Source: Carex sylvatica
Lineage: Eukaryota > Streptophyta > Magnoliopsida > Poales > Cyperaceae
Length of the DNA stretch: 41,563 nt
Reading direction: 5' to 3'
Assembly: GCA_964058845.1 (NCBI GenBank)
Contig: CAXKVR010000945.1
Span: 1 to 41,563 of the forward strand
Shown here: positions 8,520-20,177 of the stretch, one piece after another
Layout of the letters: every line of letters begins with the position of its first letter
Position numbering within the stretch: position 1 is the first letter of the stretch
Translations under genes and position numbers: made by a program
The notes under the pieces: generated by a model
What the model was told of the DNA's origin: nothing
What the model saw: the letters and a program-made list of their open reading frames with translations, nothing else
Database searches by the model: none

Positions 8520-11500
8520 ATGGCGGATCGAAGCGACCTTCTCAGTGCAAAGTTAGGAAACCCTAGTTCGTCTAGTACTAGCTTCAGAGCTCTTGGAGTT
8601 CGCGAGGAAGGCGAGGTTTCGTCTGGCGGGGAAGACGAGGTACTTTTCCTCTTTCTTTTTTCTTTTGTTTTTTGTTCCGTTGGAGTTATACAGTGATGTG
8701 TAATATTAATTAATAGGGAATTATTTCGGTCTGGCAATGCACGATCTGGATTAGTTGCTCTGTGAAATCAGAATATTAGTGTAATCCAAAAGATATTTTG
8801 TACCAGGGTATTTGTATATGCAAGGCTTTCCATTGCAAAGTTGAACTGCCTATCAGTTGTTCGCTTAGGTCTGAAGACGGATAACTAGACGTGCAGAGCA
8901 AATTGTTGTCCATGATAATATAAACTATATGTTTGCTCAAGTTTTGTACCTTTTTTTTTTAATCACTGACTCAATTCATGTGGAAAGCACTACTTAACCA
9001 ACTGCTTTTCTTGACATGGCTAGTACGAGTGGTATATATTAATGAATCCCACATCCCATTTCTTTCAGTAGAATCCATTTACTGCTGGGAAGCCATCAGG
9101 GTTAGTCTGAGGAAATTGTTTTGTGCAATTGTTTTCTCGACATGTTAATCTTGTGCTCGTCTTTGGACCAACTGATCATATATTTGTGCGCTTTGTAGTA
9201 TCCCTACCTTTTGTGGCTTCTTAATCTATGGGTCTTATTAAGCTGCTGAAGTTCAGATAAACAAGTGTATAGTTGATAGATTGCTGATCTGTATTAAAAT
9301 TACAGCATGCGGGACCCATTACAAGTGTTCTTCACGTGTCTAGTTAGGTTATGACATCAATACAAATATTATCTTACACTGGTCATTTATCTTATATGAT
9401 TCAGATACGGTGATTTGCAACTTTTTAAATCATAGGATATTATGCGTTTATGAATTATTACGTTTTAATATTTTGTATATTATGTAAACATGAAAATATA
9501 TTTTTTATATATTTATGCAAATCTAAATACATTACCTTTCTACTCTCTGATGATTAAAACATTCAAATTAAGAAAACACTGAGTTTAATTGTTTATTTCC
9601 TTAAATATATATAAAAAGTATATCTTTAATGTCTGTGTGAGTAATTATGAGTAACACCAGCAACAAACTCTCAACAAACTAGTATGACAGAATATGCGTG
9701 AGAAAGGTAAAATATGTTGAATAGTTAGTTTAGCCCAATTTCTGTACTTGTAGAAAAAATTCAATGAAAAAAAGAGTTAAGAAAAGTTCTATTGCATTGC
9801 ACTAAGAGGACGACCGCACAGCATTGTAGTATCATACCAGTAAAATATTCTAGTGCTTCCTCTAAAGTTTGGAGTTTCGTATTAAAATGGTTGGTCTGGA
9901 ATTCAGATCCGAGGAGCTTGTTTAGTCCCACAATGTGCAAGTTAAAAGTGGTCCACTCTAACCTTTCAATATTAACAATGTTCTGCACATGGATTAACAC
10001 CAGCTAGTAGTTCAGTGAGGCCAATTTGTGTGGCCTTGCGTGCACTGATCCGCATATTTCACCTTCTCTGTTCAAAACTGAATATTAAAATGTTGGATAC
10101 GCCAGATGGTCTATCTGATGCGTATCATACACATATTGTACACGGTATCCATTTCAGATATGTATCTAACACGTGTTTGGCAGTAGAAATGCTTTAAATG
10201 GTTATCGTAGCTGTTAATTTCTGTATGTATGTGGGCTCTATGCATAGATTTTGTAATTAGTAAGTTGCATGTTTTCTGTTGTATGTTGATGTGACACTTC
10301 TTGTTTTCCTTTTCTGAGTACTTATTGGTTGTTTTGTAAATTCCGCAGAGTGTGCTGGGAAGAGCTCCAAACCTAGAACCGAGTAATCTCTCTTTGACAA
10401 GTAATGCTGAGAAAAGTACAAAGATAGGTAATTTTTCTGGTTTGTTTGAAAATTTACCTTCAGAGGTTTTGAGTGCTTGTAATTTAATTGCCGTGTGTAT
10501 TAGATTGTATGTTATTGCTGGTGAAGCTGCTCACACTGAGATGCACGTGCCTTTAGATTCAAATTTGTTGTAGATTGTAAAATCCTTTTTTTGTGTGCAT
10601 AATTTTTTTTTTTCAACTCTTAAATTCTTATCACATCTGCTGTTTGGACCAGGTGCCATTACCACCTCATCCCTTCCCAATCTGAATCCCGTACCTGTTC
10701 CTAGTTCTAATCCAAATTTGCAATGGGTCATGCCACAGACAACCCCACACTCTTACCGCAGCAAGAGCTACAATAAAAAAATGCCGTACAATAAGCTTGC
10801 AACTAATCGAAATCTCTCTTGGCAAAAGAAGAGACCATTAGATGACCACAACCTGGTGATATCTTTCTCAGATGACGATAGTGAAAGTGACACCACACCC
10901 GCCAACGTACAGGTACAGGTAAGGCCTCAAATGACCAGATCTGGGCCCACAAACAACACGGCAGCTCGGAATTCAATTTTGGGCCCTAATGGGTCTGCTC
11001 TGCGGCCAAACGCCACATTGCAAACTAAAGCATCATCGAGTCAGAGCAATGGTGCTTTGGGCAGTAGTAGTGATAAAGTACTGGAGACACTCCGTCTTGA
11101 GATAGCTCTGAGAGAGAAATCATTGAAAATCCAGAAACCAGGGTCCATTGAGGCAACTTATGGCCGCCCATCAAAGCGAATGAAGGTTGAACCACCGAGT
11201 AATGGTAATCAGAGTATTAAAGAGGATCAATTGAATTTCAATGCAAGCCCATCCGGGTACATGAAGGGAGATTCCAATCAATTTGTGAACCAGCAAAATG
11301 GGAATGAAAACAAAAGTGTATCAGCACCCGGCAGTGGAATTGTATTGTCTAAAGAAGATAATGGCAGGTTGGTATTGAGCGGCATGCACCGATCAGCTGA
11401 TGTGTCTGCTTGGTTGAATACGAATGCTGAGGTCATCTCGCTCTCTCTCTCTCTCTACAAAGCTACACAAGTCAAAGAAAACAATAGCTGATAGTATTAA

Positions 11501-14500
11501 TAGAAAAAACTTTATTCAATATCGTTAAGTTTTATCTACCTAATTTTTTTCTGCTTTGGTTTGTCAAATAATGTCTACCTAATGTGACTAGTTATTCCTC
11601 TGCAGAATACTGACAGCCAGATCCAGTTGCAATGTTTGATGGAGCAAGAGGATGCACAAGATCGAGATCTCGAACAGGCACAAGAGCTGAGACGAAGACT
11701 GGAAAGAGAGGAGAGAGAAGCCTTTAAAGCGTACCGAAAGGCCCAACGTGCCTTGTTCGAGGCCAATGAGAAATGCAACCTCCTCCAGAAGAAGAGAGAT
11801 ATCCTGTCAAATCGGGTCAACTCCCTAGTGGAGAACTCAAGCAATAGCAACACCCCTTGGCCTCTGTGCTGGCATGACCCAAGAGAGTCACCGTCAGACC
11901 AGCCGGCAGATGGGAATCGCGTAGCTGGGTCACGTAATGACACCAGAGAAGAAGGACAACTGACTGACAGCACAAACACGAAGGATCAATTGGAGGAAGG
12001 TGCTACCCTTTCTGATGTTGACAAGAGGGGTTCGCTATCTGGTGACAGCTCACCACAAGATTATGAGGCTCTAGAAGCTTCTCTCAGATCTGCGCTGGTG
12101 GCACGATACCGCAACAAAGCTCCGCTAAACAGTACCAATTCCGCTGAAAGAGACGCAATTGATCAGCCGTCTACCGAGATTCAAGAGAGCCTCTCTCTCT
12201 TTCATAATGAAACTCAGGTGTCACCAAAAGATTTTATTGAGTCAACTGAGGAAAGAATGGTCAATCAAGAGAACTTATTCCCAAGAGATGTGATTGATCA
12301 GCGATCTACTCAGACCCAAGAAAACACTTCTTTCTCCCCTAATGAAACTCAGGGGTCACCTTCTGGGCCCACTCCCATCGCCCATTCTGTTTCCATTTCC
12401 CCATCTGTAGGGGGTAACAATTTGCCGTCAAAAAAAAATACTGAGTCAACTGAAGAGAAATTGGTCAATCAAGAAAGCTTATTTCCAAGAGAGGTTATCG
12501 ATCAGCCATCTACTCAGACCCAAGAAAACAGTTCTTTCTCTCCTAATGAAACTCAGGGGTCACCTTCTGGACCCACTCCTGTTGCCCATTCTGTTTCCAT
12601 TTCCCCTTCTGTAGGGGGTGATGATTTGCCCTCTAAAAAATTTACCGAGTCAGCTGAGGAAAAATTGGTCAATCAAGAGAACGTACCATTTGGTGAGCCT
12701 CAAGAGAACATTACCCAATCTCCAAATGCGTCTTGTGAGCTGCTACTTCCAGTGAAAGAGACTGGAGAGAATATTACATGCACTTCTTTGAAGACTATTA
12801 GTGAGTTGGTTGCTTCTCATTTTGTCTTACCTCCTTCTACCGTAAGAAATGCCTGTGTCCATTTCAAGCAGATGGTCAACTCCTCTGATGATGCACATAA
12901 CGCTAGATATGAGGGAATGGATATAGTGAATAAATCGGAGCGAACAAGAGAGGACACTGGGGTTTGGGGTCCACAGCTTGACCCCTTCTGGCCATTTTGC
13001 ATCTTTGAGCTGAGAGGAAGGTGCAATGATGAAGAGTGTCGTTGGCAGCATGTCAAAGACTACGAATGGCGAAAGTTCAAACCTGACAATTCTCTCACCT
13101 CTCCTTCAGGTTTGTTATTCTCAATTTAGCAGTAGTGTGTGGCTGGAAATTTGAAATTTTGGAACTGTAAATGGTAGATTTTATTTTATTCTATTTTGTT
13201 TCGTAAGAAGATTAATTTAATTAAATGATTAAAATGAAAGATAATTCACTAATGCAGGGCTTTATCAGCATATGGTACACGTACCAACACATCGAATTGG
13301 TTCATGCTTAATAAAGGATGGGCCATACATGGCCTGCTCGGTTCAGGCACAAGGCTTGTGGCAGCACTGGCAGAGGGGATTTTGTGCATTGTTTCCTGTA
13401 CCCGTTTCAGTAAAGAGATTGCTACGAACTGACGCACCTTGTTTATCGTTTCCTGAAGCTTCTGTTGCACATCAGTACAATGAGGTCAGTTCATTGGTGG
13501 TTCCTGTTGATTTTTTTTAATATTAAATTTGAGTAAATTGATAGGGTTGCATGATTTAAAAATGAAATGGAGACAATTTATGTCTTGGATTCTAGAGCCA
13601 GTTTACTTTATTTTATGTGATCTAGTACTTTACCAGTCTTGACTTGTACTGTATATGGTACTGTGATACTAGTCAGAGCCTTGTGATAGTGGTCGCTTTC
13701 TTTTATTTGTGCGTTTCCTTCTTTCTAATTCAGATGCATTACACGTGTGTGTATTATTATTTTTTGTTTTTTTTGTTTTTTTTTGTTTCAATACCAATCC
13801 TTTCACCAGGGGTTGTATTGAATACATTGCTTTAGTAACTGTTTAGTTATTATTTGTTCAGTATGATATATTTTGTTTGTTTCTTAGAAACTATTGTTAG
13901 AAGAAGATTTGCCAGAAGCCGAGAAATGTGTAGAGTTAGCTCTCAATTTTTCTCTTGGAAAGCAGAAGGTGATGCATATTCTCTTTTCTTTTCTTTTTTT
14001 ATTATTTCATCAGACATTTGCAACACTATTGCATTGCTCACTGTCTTTGAAACGAAAATTGAAGGTATTATCGGTGTTGTCGCGTGCTCTGGAGAGAGAT
14101 CCAAAATCAGTATTGATTTGGATAGTATATCTGCACATTTATTACATGAAAGAGAAGGATTTAGGAAAGGATGATATGTTCCTTGATGCGGTACATTGCT
14201 CTTATTTTATATTTTTTCTTCCTATTACCATTTTGCCTTGTGATAATTGAAATTTTTTGCTTGCATCTGCTGCCCCTATTGCTCGAAGAGTTGATCTACA
14301 AAGATGTTCGCATCTCCACTTTGGCCTTCTGAAATTTTCAAATTTGTAACAATAGACTTCTACTTAGTCAAACCATAATTGGTACCTTATCCCCTCATCT
14401 GGGCATAGACACTGCTTTTTTTATTATGTAATGGAACGGTAGTGATATATCAGTTAATACAATGGTACATTACTGAGTTATGATGATGGCTCAAGAGGTT

Positions 14501-16277
14501 AGTATGGTCAAATTGCCTGTTATTACTGATTGAGGCTTTTGTATGTAACAAATAACTTTGTTTCCTTTCTATTTTTTTTGTTTTTTTGTTTGTCTTTTAG
14601 GTGCACAACAACAAGTATTCTTATGATCTCTGGCTAATGTACATAAACAGTAGGCTAAAATTGGAGGATCAATTAAGTGCCTTCACTGACTCACTTACCA
14701 GTATGTGCCAACTGGGGCCAACCTCTGACAAAGAGAAAAAGGATCTAAGCTCCGTCATACTAGACCTCTATCTTCACATGGTTAACACACTGTGCATGTC
14801 AGGCAACACAGAGATGGCCATCTCCAGGGTTTTCAAATTCTCTTCTGACGAACTATTGACCGCCATTCTCTCTTCCTTGATTGTACCAGATAAGTGTATA
14901 TTTTGGGTTAGCAGCATATATCTCTCAACCTATGGGAGGCTTCCAGAAGGGATCTTAGAACAATTACAGTTAGATAAGGACCTTTATTCTGTGATTGATT
15001 GGCCTTCTGTTAGCCTTACAACTAATGATGCATTTAGGGTTTTGAGGCTTTTTAACTTTGCCATTATTAATACTGGTTTAACAGAACTGTGTCTGAATAC
15101 CCCCAAAACTGATGGAGAGTACCTTAAAGAGTTACACTTTCTAGCTTTGAGTCATCTCAAGTGTAAGGCGGCAATACGAGGGGGGCCAAATGGTGCAACT
15201 GATTTGTTGGTTAAGTACAAGGAAATGTTCCCTAATTGTGTGGAATTAGCCCTAATTTCAGCCAGATTGGGAGAAAATGGGTTTGAGGTGGTGATCTCTG
15301 ATTGGCCGAGACAATTTGAAGGGTTTCAGTGCATATGGAACCAGTATGTTGAGCACTTACTGGCGAGTAAAAGATTCGATGTTACAAGACACTTGTTGAG
15401 CCGCTGGTATGGGGATGCTAAGTTGGAGTCCTTTATTGACACCAAGTCAGAAAGCAACGATTCCATTCCCCGAAAGGAACAGTTATTTGGGCTGTTGAAT
15501 TTGTGTCTCTATCAATTGATACATGATGACTTGCCGGCAGCTCATTGCTCAGTGGACAAGGCTCTAAAACTCACGGATAAGGAGTTGTACATGCATTGTT
15601 TAAAAGAGCATGTCATTGTATACCTCTTGAAAGAGTCTCTGGTCAATCAAATAGATATTTCTAGTCAGGTTGTACTGGATCTTATCAGAGCTTACCTCAA
15701 AGATGCCCGTAACCGTCCTGCCAGGAAAATTTTGTCAAGAAAATTCTACCAGGATATAAAGGAAACCAGGACCCGGCAGTTACTGGACGAGTGGTTGGGC
15801 CCCGTTTCTGACGACTATTCCTTGATCAACTCTATTCTCGAGATGTGCTACGGAGAGTTGCTTATTCCTGAAAATTCTGGAATTAAAGAGCTGGTTAATT
15901 TGGTCGAGTCAGTTACTCAGATTTCTCCTGCAAATTACCGGTTTGCACTTTCGGTTTGCAGATTCGTAATTAGAAGATTTGGGTTTGATGACATTGGTAC
16001 ATTGAGTGTTAGGTTTTGGACCGGTTCAGTTTTGGTCAATTCAATATTTCAGTCTGTACCAGTTGCACCCGAGCCAGTATGGGTAGAAGGGGCTGAAGTT
16101 TTGGTCAATTTAAATTTGTTTGAAATTTCAAATAGATTTCTTGAGCATTCCGTCTCAGTTTACCCTTTCTCTCTCAAGTTATGGCAATCGTATCTTTATC
16201 TTTCGAAGAGGATGAATGAAAGCGGAGATAAAATTGTAGAGGCCGCAAAAAAGAGAGGCATCGAACTATCAACCTAA
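8520..16277 (+). CDS. ZFC3H1/RED1-like zinc-finger C3H1 domain protein with HAT repeats (nuclear exosome adaptor homologue)
   Basis: Exons: 8520-8639, 10349-10427, 10653-11431, 11606-13109, 13258-13484, 13888-13968, 14065-14190, 14601-16277; 1530 residues, stop TAA. The zinc finger (residues about 791-808, bases 12998-13051) has C-x7-C-x4-C-x3-H with FELRGRCNDEECRWQH, the signature of the putative zinc-finger domain of ZFC3H1/Red1. Residues 327-405 form a charged coiled coil. The C-terminal half has half-a-TPR type helices (SVLIWIVYLHIYY, YSYDLWLMYINSR). ZFC3H1 in animals and Red1 in fission yeast link the MTR4 helicase to polyadenylated nuclear RNA for exosome decay; the same role is inferred here. 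Residues about 538-690 contain a 68-residue tandem repeat. Intron 1 is 1.7 kb. Two weak points: the exon 3 donor (GTCATC beside a CT repeat) and the exon 7 acceptor (14065 chosen over 14014, which would leave only a 45-nt intron). Confidence 0.88.
8640..10348 (+). other. Large intron 1 of the ZFC3H1-like gene
   Basis: AT-rich, 1709 bp. Around 9790-10050 the composition is more balanced, and the open frames seen there on both strands have no recognisable family. TAGTCCCACAATG at about 9924-9936 resembles the plant snRNA upstream element but no snRNA follows. A transposon remnant is possible. Confidence 0.6.
11436..11456 (+). repeat. CT dinucleotide repeat directly after the exon 3 donor of the ZFC3H1-like gene
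   Basis: About eight CT units begin only a few bases downstream of the proposed splice donor at 11431/11432. Reading through it keeps the frame open until 11491. Confidence 0.7.
12239..12690 (+). repeat. In-frame 204-bp tandem repeat inside the ZFC3H1-like coding exon
   Basis: Units start at 12239, 12443 and 12647 with GAGTCAACTGA, GAGTCAACTGA and GAGTCAGCTGA: exactly 204 bp (68 codons) apart. Each full unit contains ESTEE..VNQE, then IDQ.STQTQEN, FSPNETQGSPSGPTP and HSVSISPSVGG. The third unit is cut after about 45 bp. A shortened relative lies just upstream (IDQPSTEIQES ... NETQVSPK, about 12158-12238). Confidence 0.92.
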
Positions 16278-16652
16278 CTCTTATTATTGCATGTTAATTA
16301 GGAAATATTTGCAATTTTAGAGAGATAGGAAGCCTTTTTGGTACTAGTGTTAGGCATAAAATAGGGGTTTAGTTTTGCTGACTTCATTTCTCTAGAAAAT
16401 TTTGTGCATAAAAGGCGATCGGTATGTGACCGGTTCTTGCGTTTTGTTAGTTGAAAAGTTATATTTTGGTTATAATCTTTTTTCGTTCCTATATTGTTTG
16501 TACTTTTACAGGTGGTTTGTAGTTGGCTGTAAATGTCAAACAATTGTTATCTTTCATTATATGATAATGCAATATTAACTAAACGGTCAATGATGTCCCT
16601 TTTATCATTTGGGGTGTATAATTGTGTGATGCTATGTGCAAGAGTTTTAGGC
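16278..16652. other. 3' flank of the ZFC3H1-like gene
   Basis: AT-rich sequence following the stop codon, presumably the 3' untranslated region and intergenic DNA. No unambiguous poly(A) signal could be selected. Confidence 0.5.
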
Positions 16653-16661
16653 TCTGATACC

Positions 16662-16834
16662 TGAATCCCCTGAAGTAACTCAAAATTTGAGTTTGGATCT
16701 AGACCGTCTGATCGGAATCTGGGCCAATACAGTCCGAGGTAGAATTTTACGGGGCCCTTTTAATATTTGTGCAGATTTTGATCAGACGGTCTGGGTCCAA
16801 ACTCAAACTTGAGTTACTTTTAGGAGATGTGAAT
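16662..16834. mobile_element. MITE (family A, copy 2) with 9-bp target duplication
   Basis: Ends: TGAATCCCCTGAAGTAACTC on the left and, on the other strand, ATTCACATCTCCTAAAAGTAACTC on the right. Inner arms share GACCGTCTGATC. The flanks TCTGATACC (16653-16661) and TCTGATACC (16835-16843) are an exact 9-bp duplication, typical of Mutator-like elements. Length 173 bp. Same family as 8176-8352, shown by GTAACTCAAA ends and the interior CTGGGCCAAT. Confidence 0.85.
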
Positions 16835-16843
16835 TCTGATACC

Positions 16844-17304
16844 GGCACTGTTATAGTACAGTTTCTGATGTTTGGTACCAGATTGTTTCCATTATATTAA
16901 TGATATGCTCTCTGTTACCAATTATACTCGGGATGTTTTGATTGTATAAAATGATTATGTATTTATTTATTATTTTGCAAAGAAATATTAATTTTTTTAG
17001 TTGGGACTTAAAAAGTCCTGGGCACAACAGCAAACAATCCAGAAAGCAGAGGAAATAAATTAACAGAAATTAAAAACAATTTAAAAATTTTCAAAATCAA
17101 ATGTGGTTGTAGTTATATCTAGTGTATCTGTATGTATAAGCTTCTGAAGAGGATGAACCAACTTATTGACAATTTGCACCCCCTATCTCTCTCTGGAAAT
17201 AATAATGAAAATGGAAAGGTCTACCCCAAAATTAAATATATGAAGCAGTGAAATGATGAAAACCAATTATCAAATTGTATCCACACCACACAAATAAATT
17301 AAAA
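16844..17304. other. Intergenic sequence between the ZFC3H1-like gene and the small membrane protein gene
   Basis: AT-rich; the part next to 17305 should contain the 3' untranslated region of the minus-strand gene. Nothing else was recognised. Confidence 0.5.
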
Positions 17305-17664
17305 TCAACCCATCTCGCTCGGAATGTCGTCCCGGCCCCATGCAACGGCCTTGACAAAGCATGCTGAGGCCCCAACGACCAATGCTGCAAAAACAGGCGG
17401 CACAAACACATCGGCAATAGATCTGTTTAGGGCCCTGGAGGGCAGGCAGGCCCCCTCGCTGTCGAGTGGGACCCACACACGGTCTCCCCTGCAACGGGCA
17501 GCGGCGATGCGGGGGTGGGAGAGGGCCCAGACGAAGGCGACTTCGGGGGTGAAGGAAGAAAGCACGACAGCGGCGGTCATGAGGGCGGTCCAGGTGGCGG
17601 CTCGGCGGAGCATTGGGCGGCGAAGGCGGAGAAGGAGCGGGAGGAGGTCGGAAAAGGGCGTCAT
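17305..17664 (-). CDS. Small plant membrane protein of unknown function, 119 residues, two hydrophobic segments
   Basis: Intronless frame from ATG at 17664 to TGA at 17305-17307. It is markedly GC-rich in an AT-rich neighbourhood, as real short plant genes often are. The protein starts MTPFSDLLPLLLRLRRP, then a hydrophobic segment at residues about 22-48 (TWTALMTAAVVLSSFTPEVA) and a second at about 84-110 (VFVPPVFAALVVGASACF). Between them lies a conserved-looking RVWVPLDSEGACLPSRALNRS loop. I recall similar uncharacterised proteins of about 120 residues across flowering plants, which have no assigned role; this is from memory, not a search. Membrane placement is inferred from hydrophobicity only. 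The same bases hold longer frames on the plus strand, which lack any protein features and reflect the high GC content. Confidence 0.75.
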   Translation of the reverse strand: MTPFSDLLPLLLRLRRPMLRRAATWTALMTAAVVLSSFTPEVAFVWALSHPRIAAARCRGDRVWVPLDSEGACLPSRALNRSIADVFVPPVFAALVVGASACFVKAVAWGRDDIPSEMG

Positions 17665-18000
17665 TTGTATTGTGTAGATAGTGTTGATTTGAAGGAGAAT
17701 GAATGAATTGGTGCGATTGATTTAAGAAAGAGGTTTAGTGCCGAATAAGAAAATGATTAGTAAAGAGTGTTGAAATTGAATAGAGAGATGAGGAGGAGGG
17801 GAAAAAGGGAGGGTTTGAGTAGGTGAGCGAAGCGAAGAAGATGTAAAGGAAGAGAACTCGGAGAAGAGAAGCGTAGCACAGATTGAGATTCGTGGCTTCT
17901 TTGAATGTGCGCCAACTGTGTGATTGATGGAGATTCGCCGAGTACTTGGAAGGTGTGGCCTATGGAGTAGCGGGATCACACAGCAGTTACCATTTTAGGT
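17665..18000 (-). promoter_or_regulatory. Leader and promoter region of the small membrane protein gene
   Basis: On the minus strand this is a pyrimidine-rich stretch just before the start codon. An open frame of 85 codons here has low-complexity serine/proline-rich content and is more likely untranslated leader. No TATA box could be chosen with confidence. Confidence 0.35.
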
Positions 18001-18058
18001 GACTTTTTTAACAGCAGGAATCTTCATTCATCAAGTGCGAATTTTGACAAAATATCAT

Positions 18059-18471
18059 GAGTAGAACTAGGGTGTTCTTAAGCTCACCAAAGTGTTTGGT
18101 GAGCTTAACTCCAAAATCCATCAAATCGATTTCAAATAACAAATTCAAACCGTTAAAATACACCTATCTTATGAGTGATGCGTCTACATGTGAAAATTTT
18201 AAACATTCGGATTAATTTAGTATAAAGTCAAGCGGTCAAAAAACGTTCAAAAAATAAATGCACTAAAATTAATTTATTAACCTTCTAATTTTGACCGATT
18301 GACTTTATACTAAATTAATTTGAATTTTTAAAATTTTTACATATAGACACATCACTCGTAAGGTAAGCAGGTTCTAACGATTCAGATTCATCATTTGATA
18401 CCGATTTAATAAATTTTGGAGTTAAGCTCACCAAACACTTTAGTGAGCTTAAGAACACCCTAGTTCTACTC
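18059..18471. mobile_element. 413-bp fold-back MITE (family B, copy 1) with exact 9-bp target duplication
   Basis: Almost the whole element is two long inverted arms. The left end GAGTAGAACTAGGGTGTTCT is matched by AGAACACCCTAGTTCTACTC at the right. Within each end AAGCTCACCAAA / TTTGGTGAGCTT forms an additional palindrome. Flanks AAATATCAT at 18050-18058 and 18472-18480 are identical. No open frame. It shares GAGTA..ACTAGGGTG ends with the element at 26769-27173. Confidence 0.92.
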
Positions 18472-18480
18472 AAATATCAT

Positions 18481-18816
18481 CATCTCATTTGCGCTATACT
18501 ACATTTTCTGTTGCAGGGAGTGCAAATTCTTGTAGTGAGAGTTCCATCAGATGCTCACAATGCTGATTTCTCTTTCTCTCTCTGTTTACCTCAAGTAGGA
18601 ACAGAGCAAGTTTTGTTTCAGTTTAATCATGTCAAATAGGAATAATTTTAGATGGAAATAAGAAATTCAGATATCATTTTACTTCATCAAGAGGTGCATT
18701 AAATTTTATCTCTACAAATACTGTATTTTTTTTCAAAACTAAATACTTCTAATACTTAGGAAGTAATATGACTACATGCATACTGGCCAAAAATAAGCTT
18801 AAAGAAAGCTTAGCTC
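18481..18816. other. Intergenic sequence between two MITEs
   Basis: AT-rich sequence; no gene or repeat recognised. Confidence 0.5.
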
Positions 18817-18824
18817 GGTTAAAA

Positions 18825-19405
18825 TCAAGGTTCTAAATAGTGATTATCGCGTCATTACGAAAAGATTAAATAAAAAGCTATCGCGGATAGCGTAGCTATA
18901 ACAAAAGCTATTATACATAGCTTTTTTTAAAAATTATATTTTATATTTCTACTAATTATTAATATTATCTAAAGTCTCACATAGTAATAGTAATAAGTAA
19001 CTTAAAATTGATTAAAGAATTAAAATATTCATATTGAACCAGTACAAAGTCCAAATTGCTATTCAAAACACCTCTAATAATATCATAAACTATCTATATT
19101 TTTCTATTAAAAAAAACTAAGTATCATGGCATAAACTATATATCTTTTTATATTATAAAAAACCTAAGCATCATGACATAAATTATCAATTTTTTTCTAT
19201 TTAAAAAGTAAAAACAATTTGAACCTTGAATAAAAATTATTATTAAAAAAAATAAGTTTGAACCGCGTAGCGTGTAGCGCAAATAGCAGACCACTACTAC
19301 TGCTATAGCGGTCGTAGCTAAAATAATGCACTTTTATTTCATAACTTAGTGTTTAAGGTCTAAAAAAACTATATAGCGCCGCTATTATATACTATTTAGA
19401 ACACT
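18825..19405. mobile_element. 581-bp non-autonomous hAT-type element with 8-bp target duplication
   Basis: Ends AAGGTTCTAAATAGTGA on the left and, on the other strand, GTGTTCTAAATAGTATA on the right. The inner arms are rich in TAGCG / CGCTA words (GCTATCGCGGATAGCGTAGC near the left, TATAGCGCCGCTATTA near the right). Exact flanks GGTTAAAA at 18817-18824 and 19406-19413 give an 8-bp duplication, diagnostic of hAT elements. The interior has no transposase frame. Confidence 0.85.
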
Positions 19406-19413
19406 GGTTAAAA

Positions 19414-20177
19414 CAATGCTCTGTGTATGAAGTATGATTTAAATTACGTGTATTCAACCGGATATTAATGTATTTATAATGTGTAAAATTTGATTGTATA
19501 CATTAATTACCACTTTAGTATTTCTATTTCATCTTATTTCAACTTTTTTTCACCAAATAGTAATTGATAAAAAAGAAAGAGATGGATCACTTCCACAACC
19601 GATTATCCAATAATCTAAACAATATTCTCAAAAGGTCAAACCAATTCAAATTTTACGCACAACTTTGTCATTTTTCAAAAATAAAATATGTTATATAACT
19701 TACTACTGAAAAATCCAGGTAAGAACAAAAGATCCATGCATCAGACGACTATGGCAGAATTCAATGCGCTTATTTTGAAGTGAGTATCCTCTGCGGTACC
19801 GGACCGCATAGAATACTTCCAGGTTCCCAGCTGAGTGAAAATAACTTTGGAGTCTACTTGAAAGTTGAAACATGGGAGGGGGTCCGCTTTGAGATTTGTG
19901 CCAGAATAAAACAACACGACTAAGATCTCATCCTACACGGTTTGGGTAATGGGTACCACGTTGGATCTGAATTCCTTATTTTGGAACCTATTTCAGTTTC
20001 ATTGCTTGCTACTAAAATAGATATGGAACTAATTCATCACTGCACACGACCTAAACTTTTTACAAGAAAAGCGCCTACAAACATTGTGATACCTTTTACA
20101 AGAAACTTTTTATTTTTAAGAAAAAAACAAGGAAGAAGATTATAAACATTCATTAATTTTTAACTATACTATTAAAA
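19414..20177. other. Region downstream of the UNC93-like gene
   Basis: Mixed composition, with a less AT-rich patch at 19730-19990. Short frames only, none with recognisable features. The part next to 20178 should hold the UNC93-like 3' untranslated region. Confidence 0.5.

Noticed and set aside
9924..9936. TAGTCCCACAATG resembling the snRNA upstream element
   Set aside because: No matching TATA spacing and no U-snRNA sequence follows; a chance match or transposon remnant in intron 1 is more likely.
17324..17706. Two plus-strand frames over the small membrane protein gene
   Set aside because: They are GC-driven open frames of low complexity; the minus frame has the hydrophobic segments and the family-like sequence.
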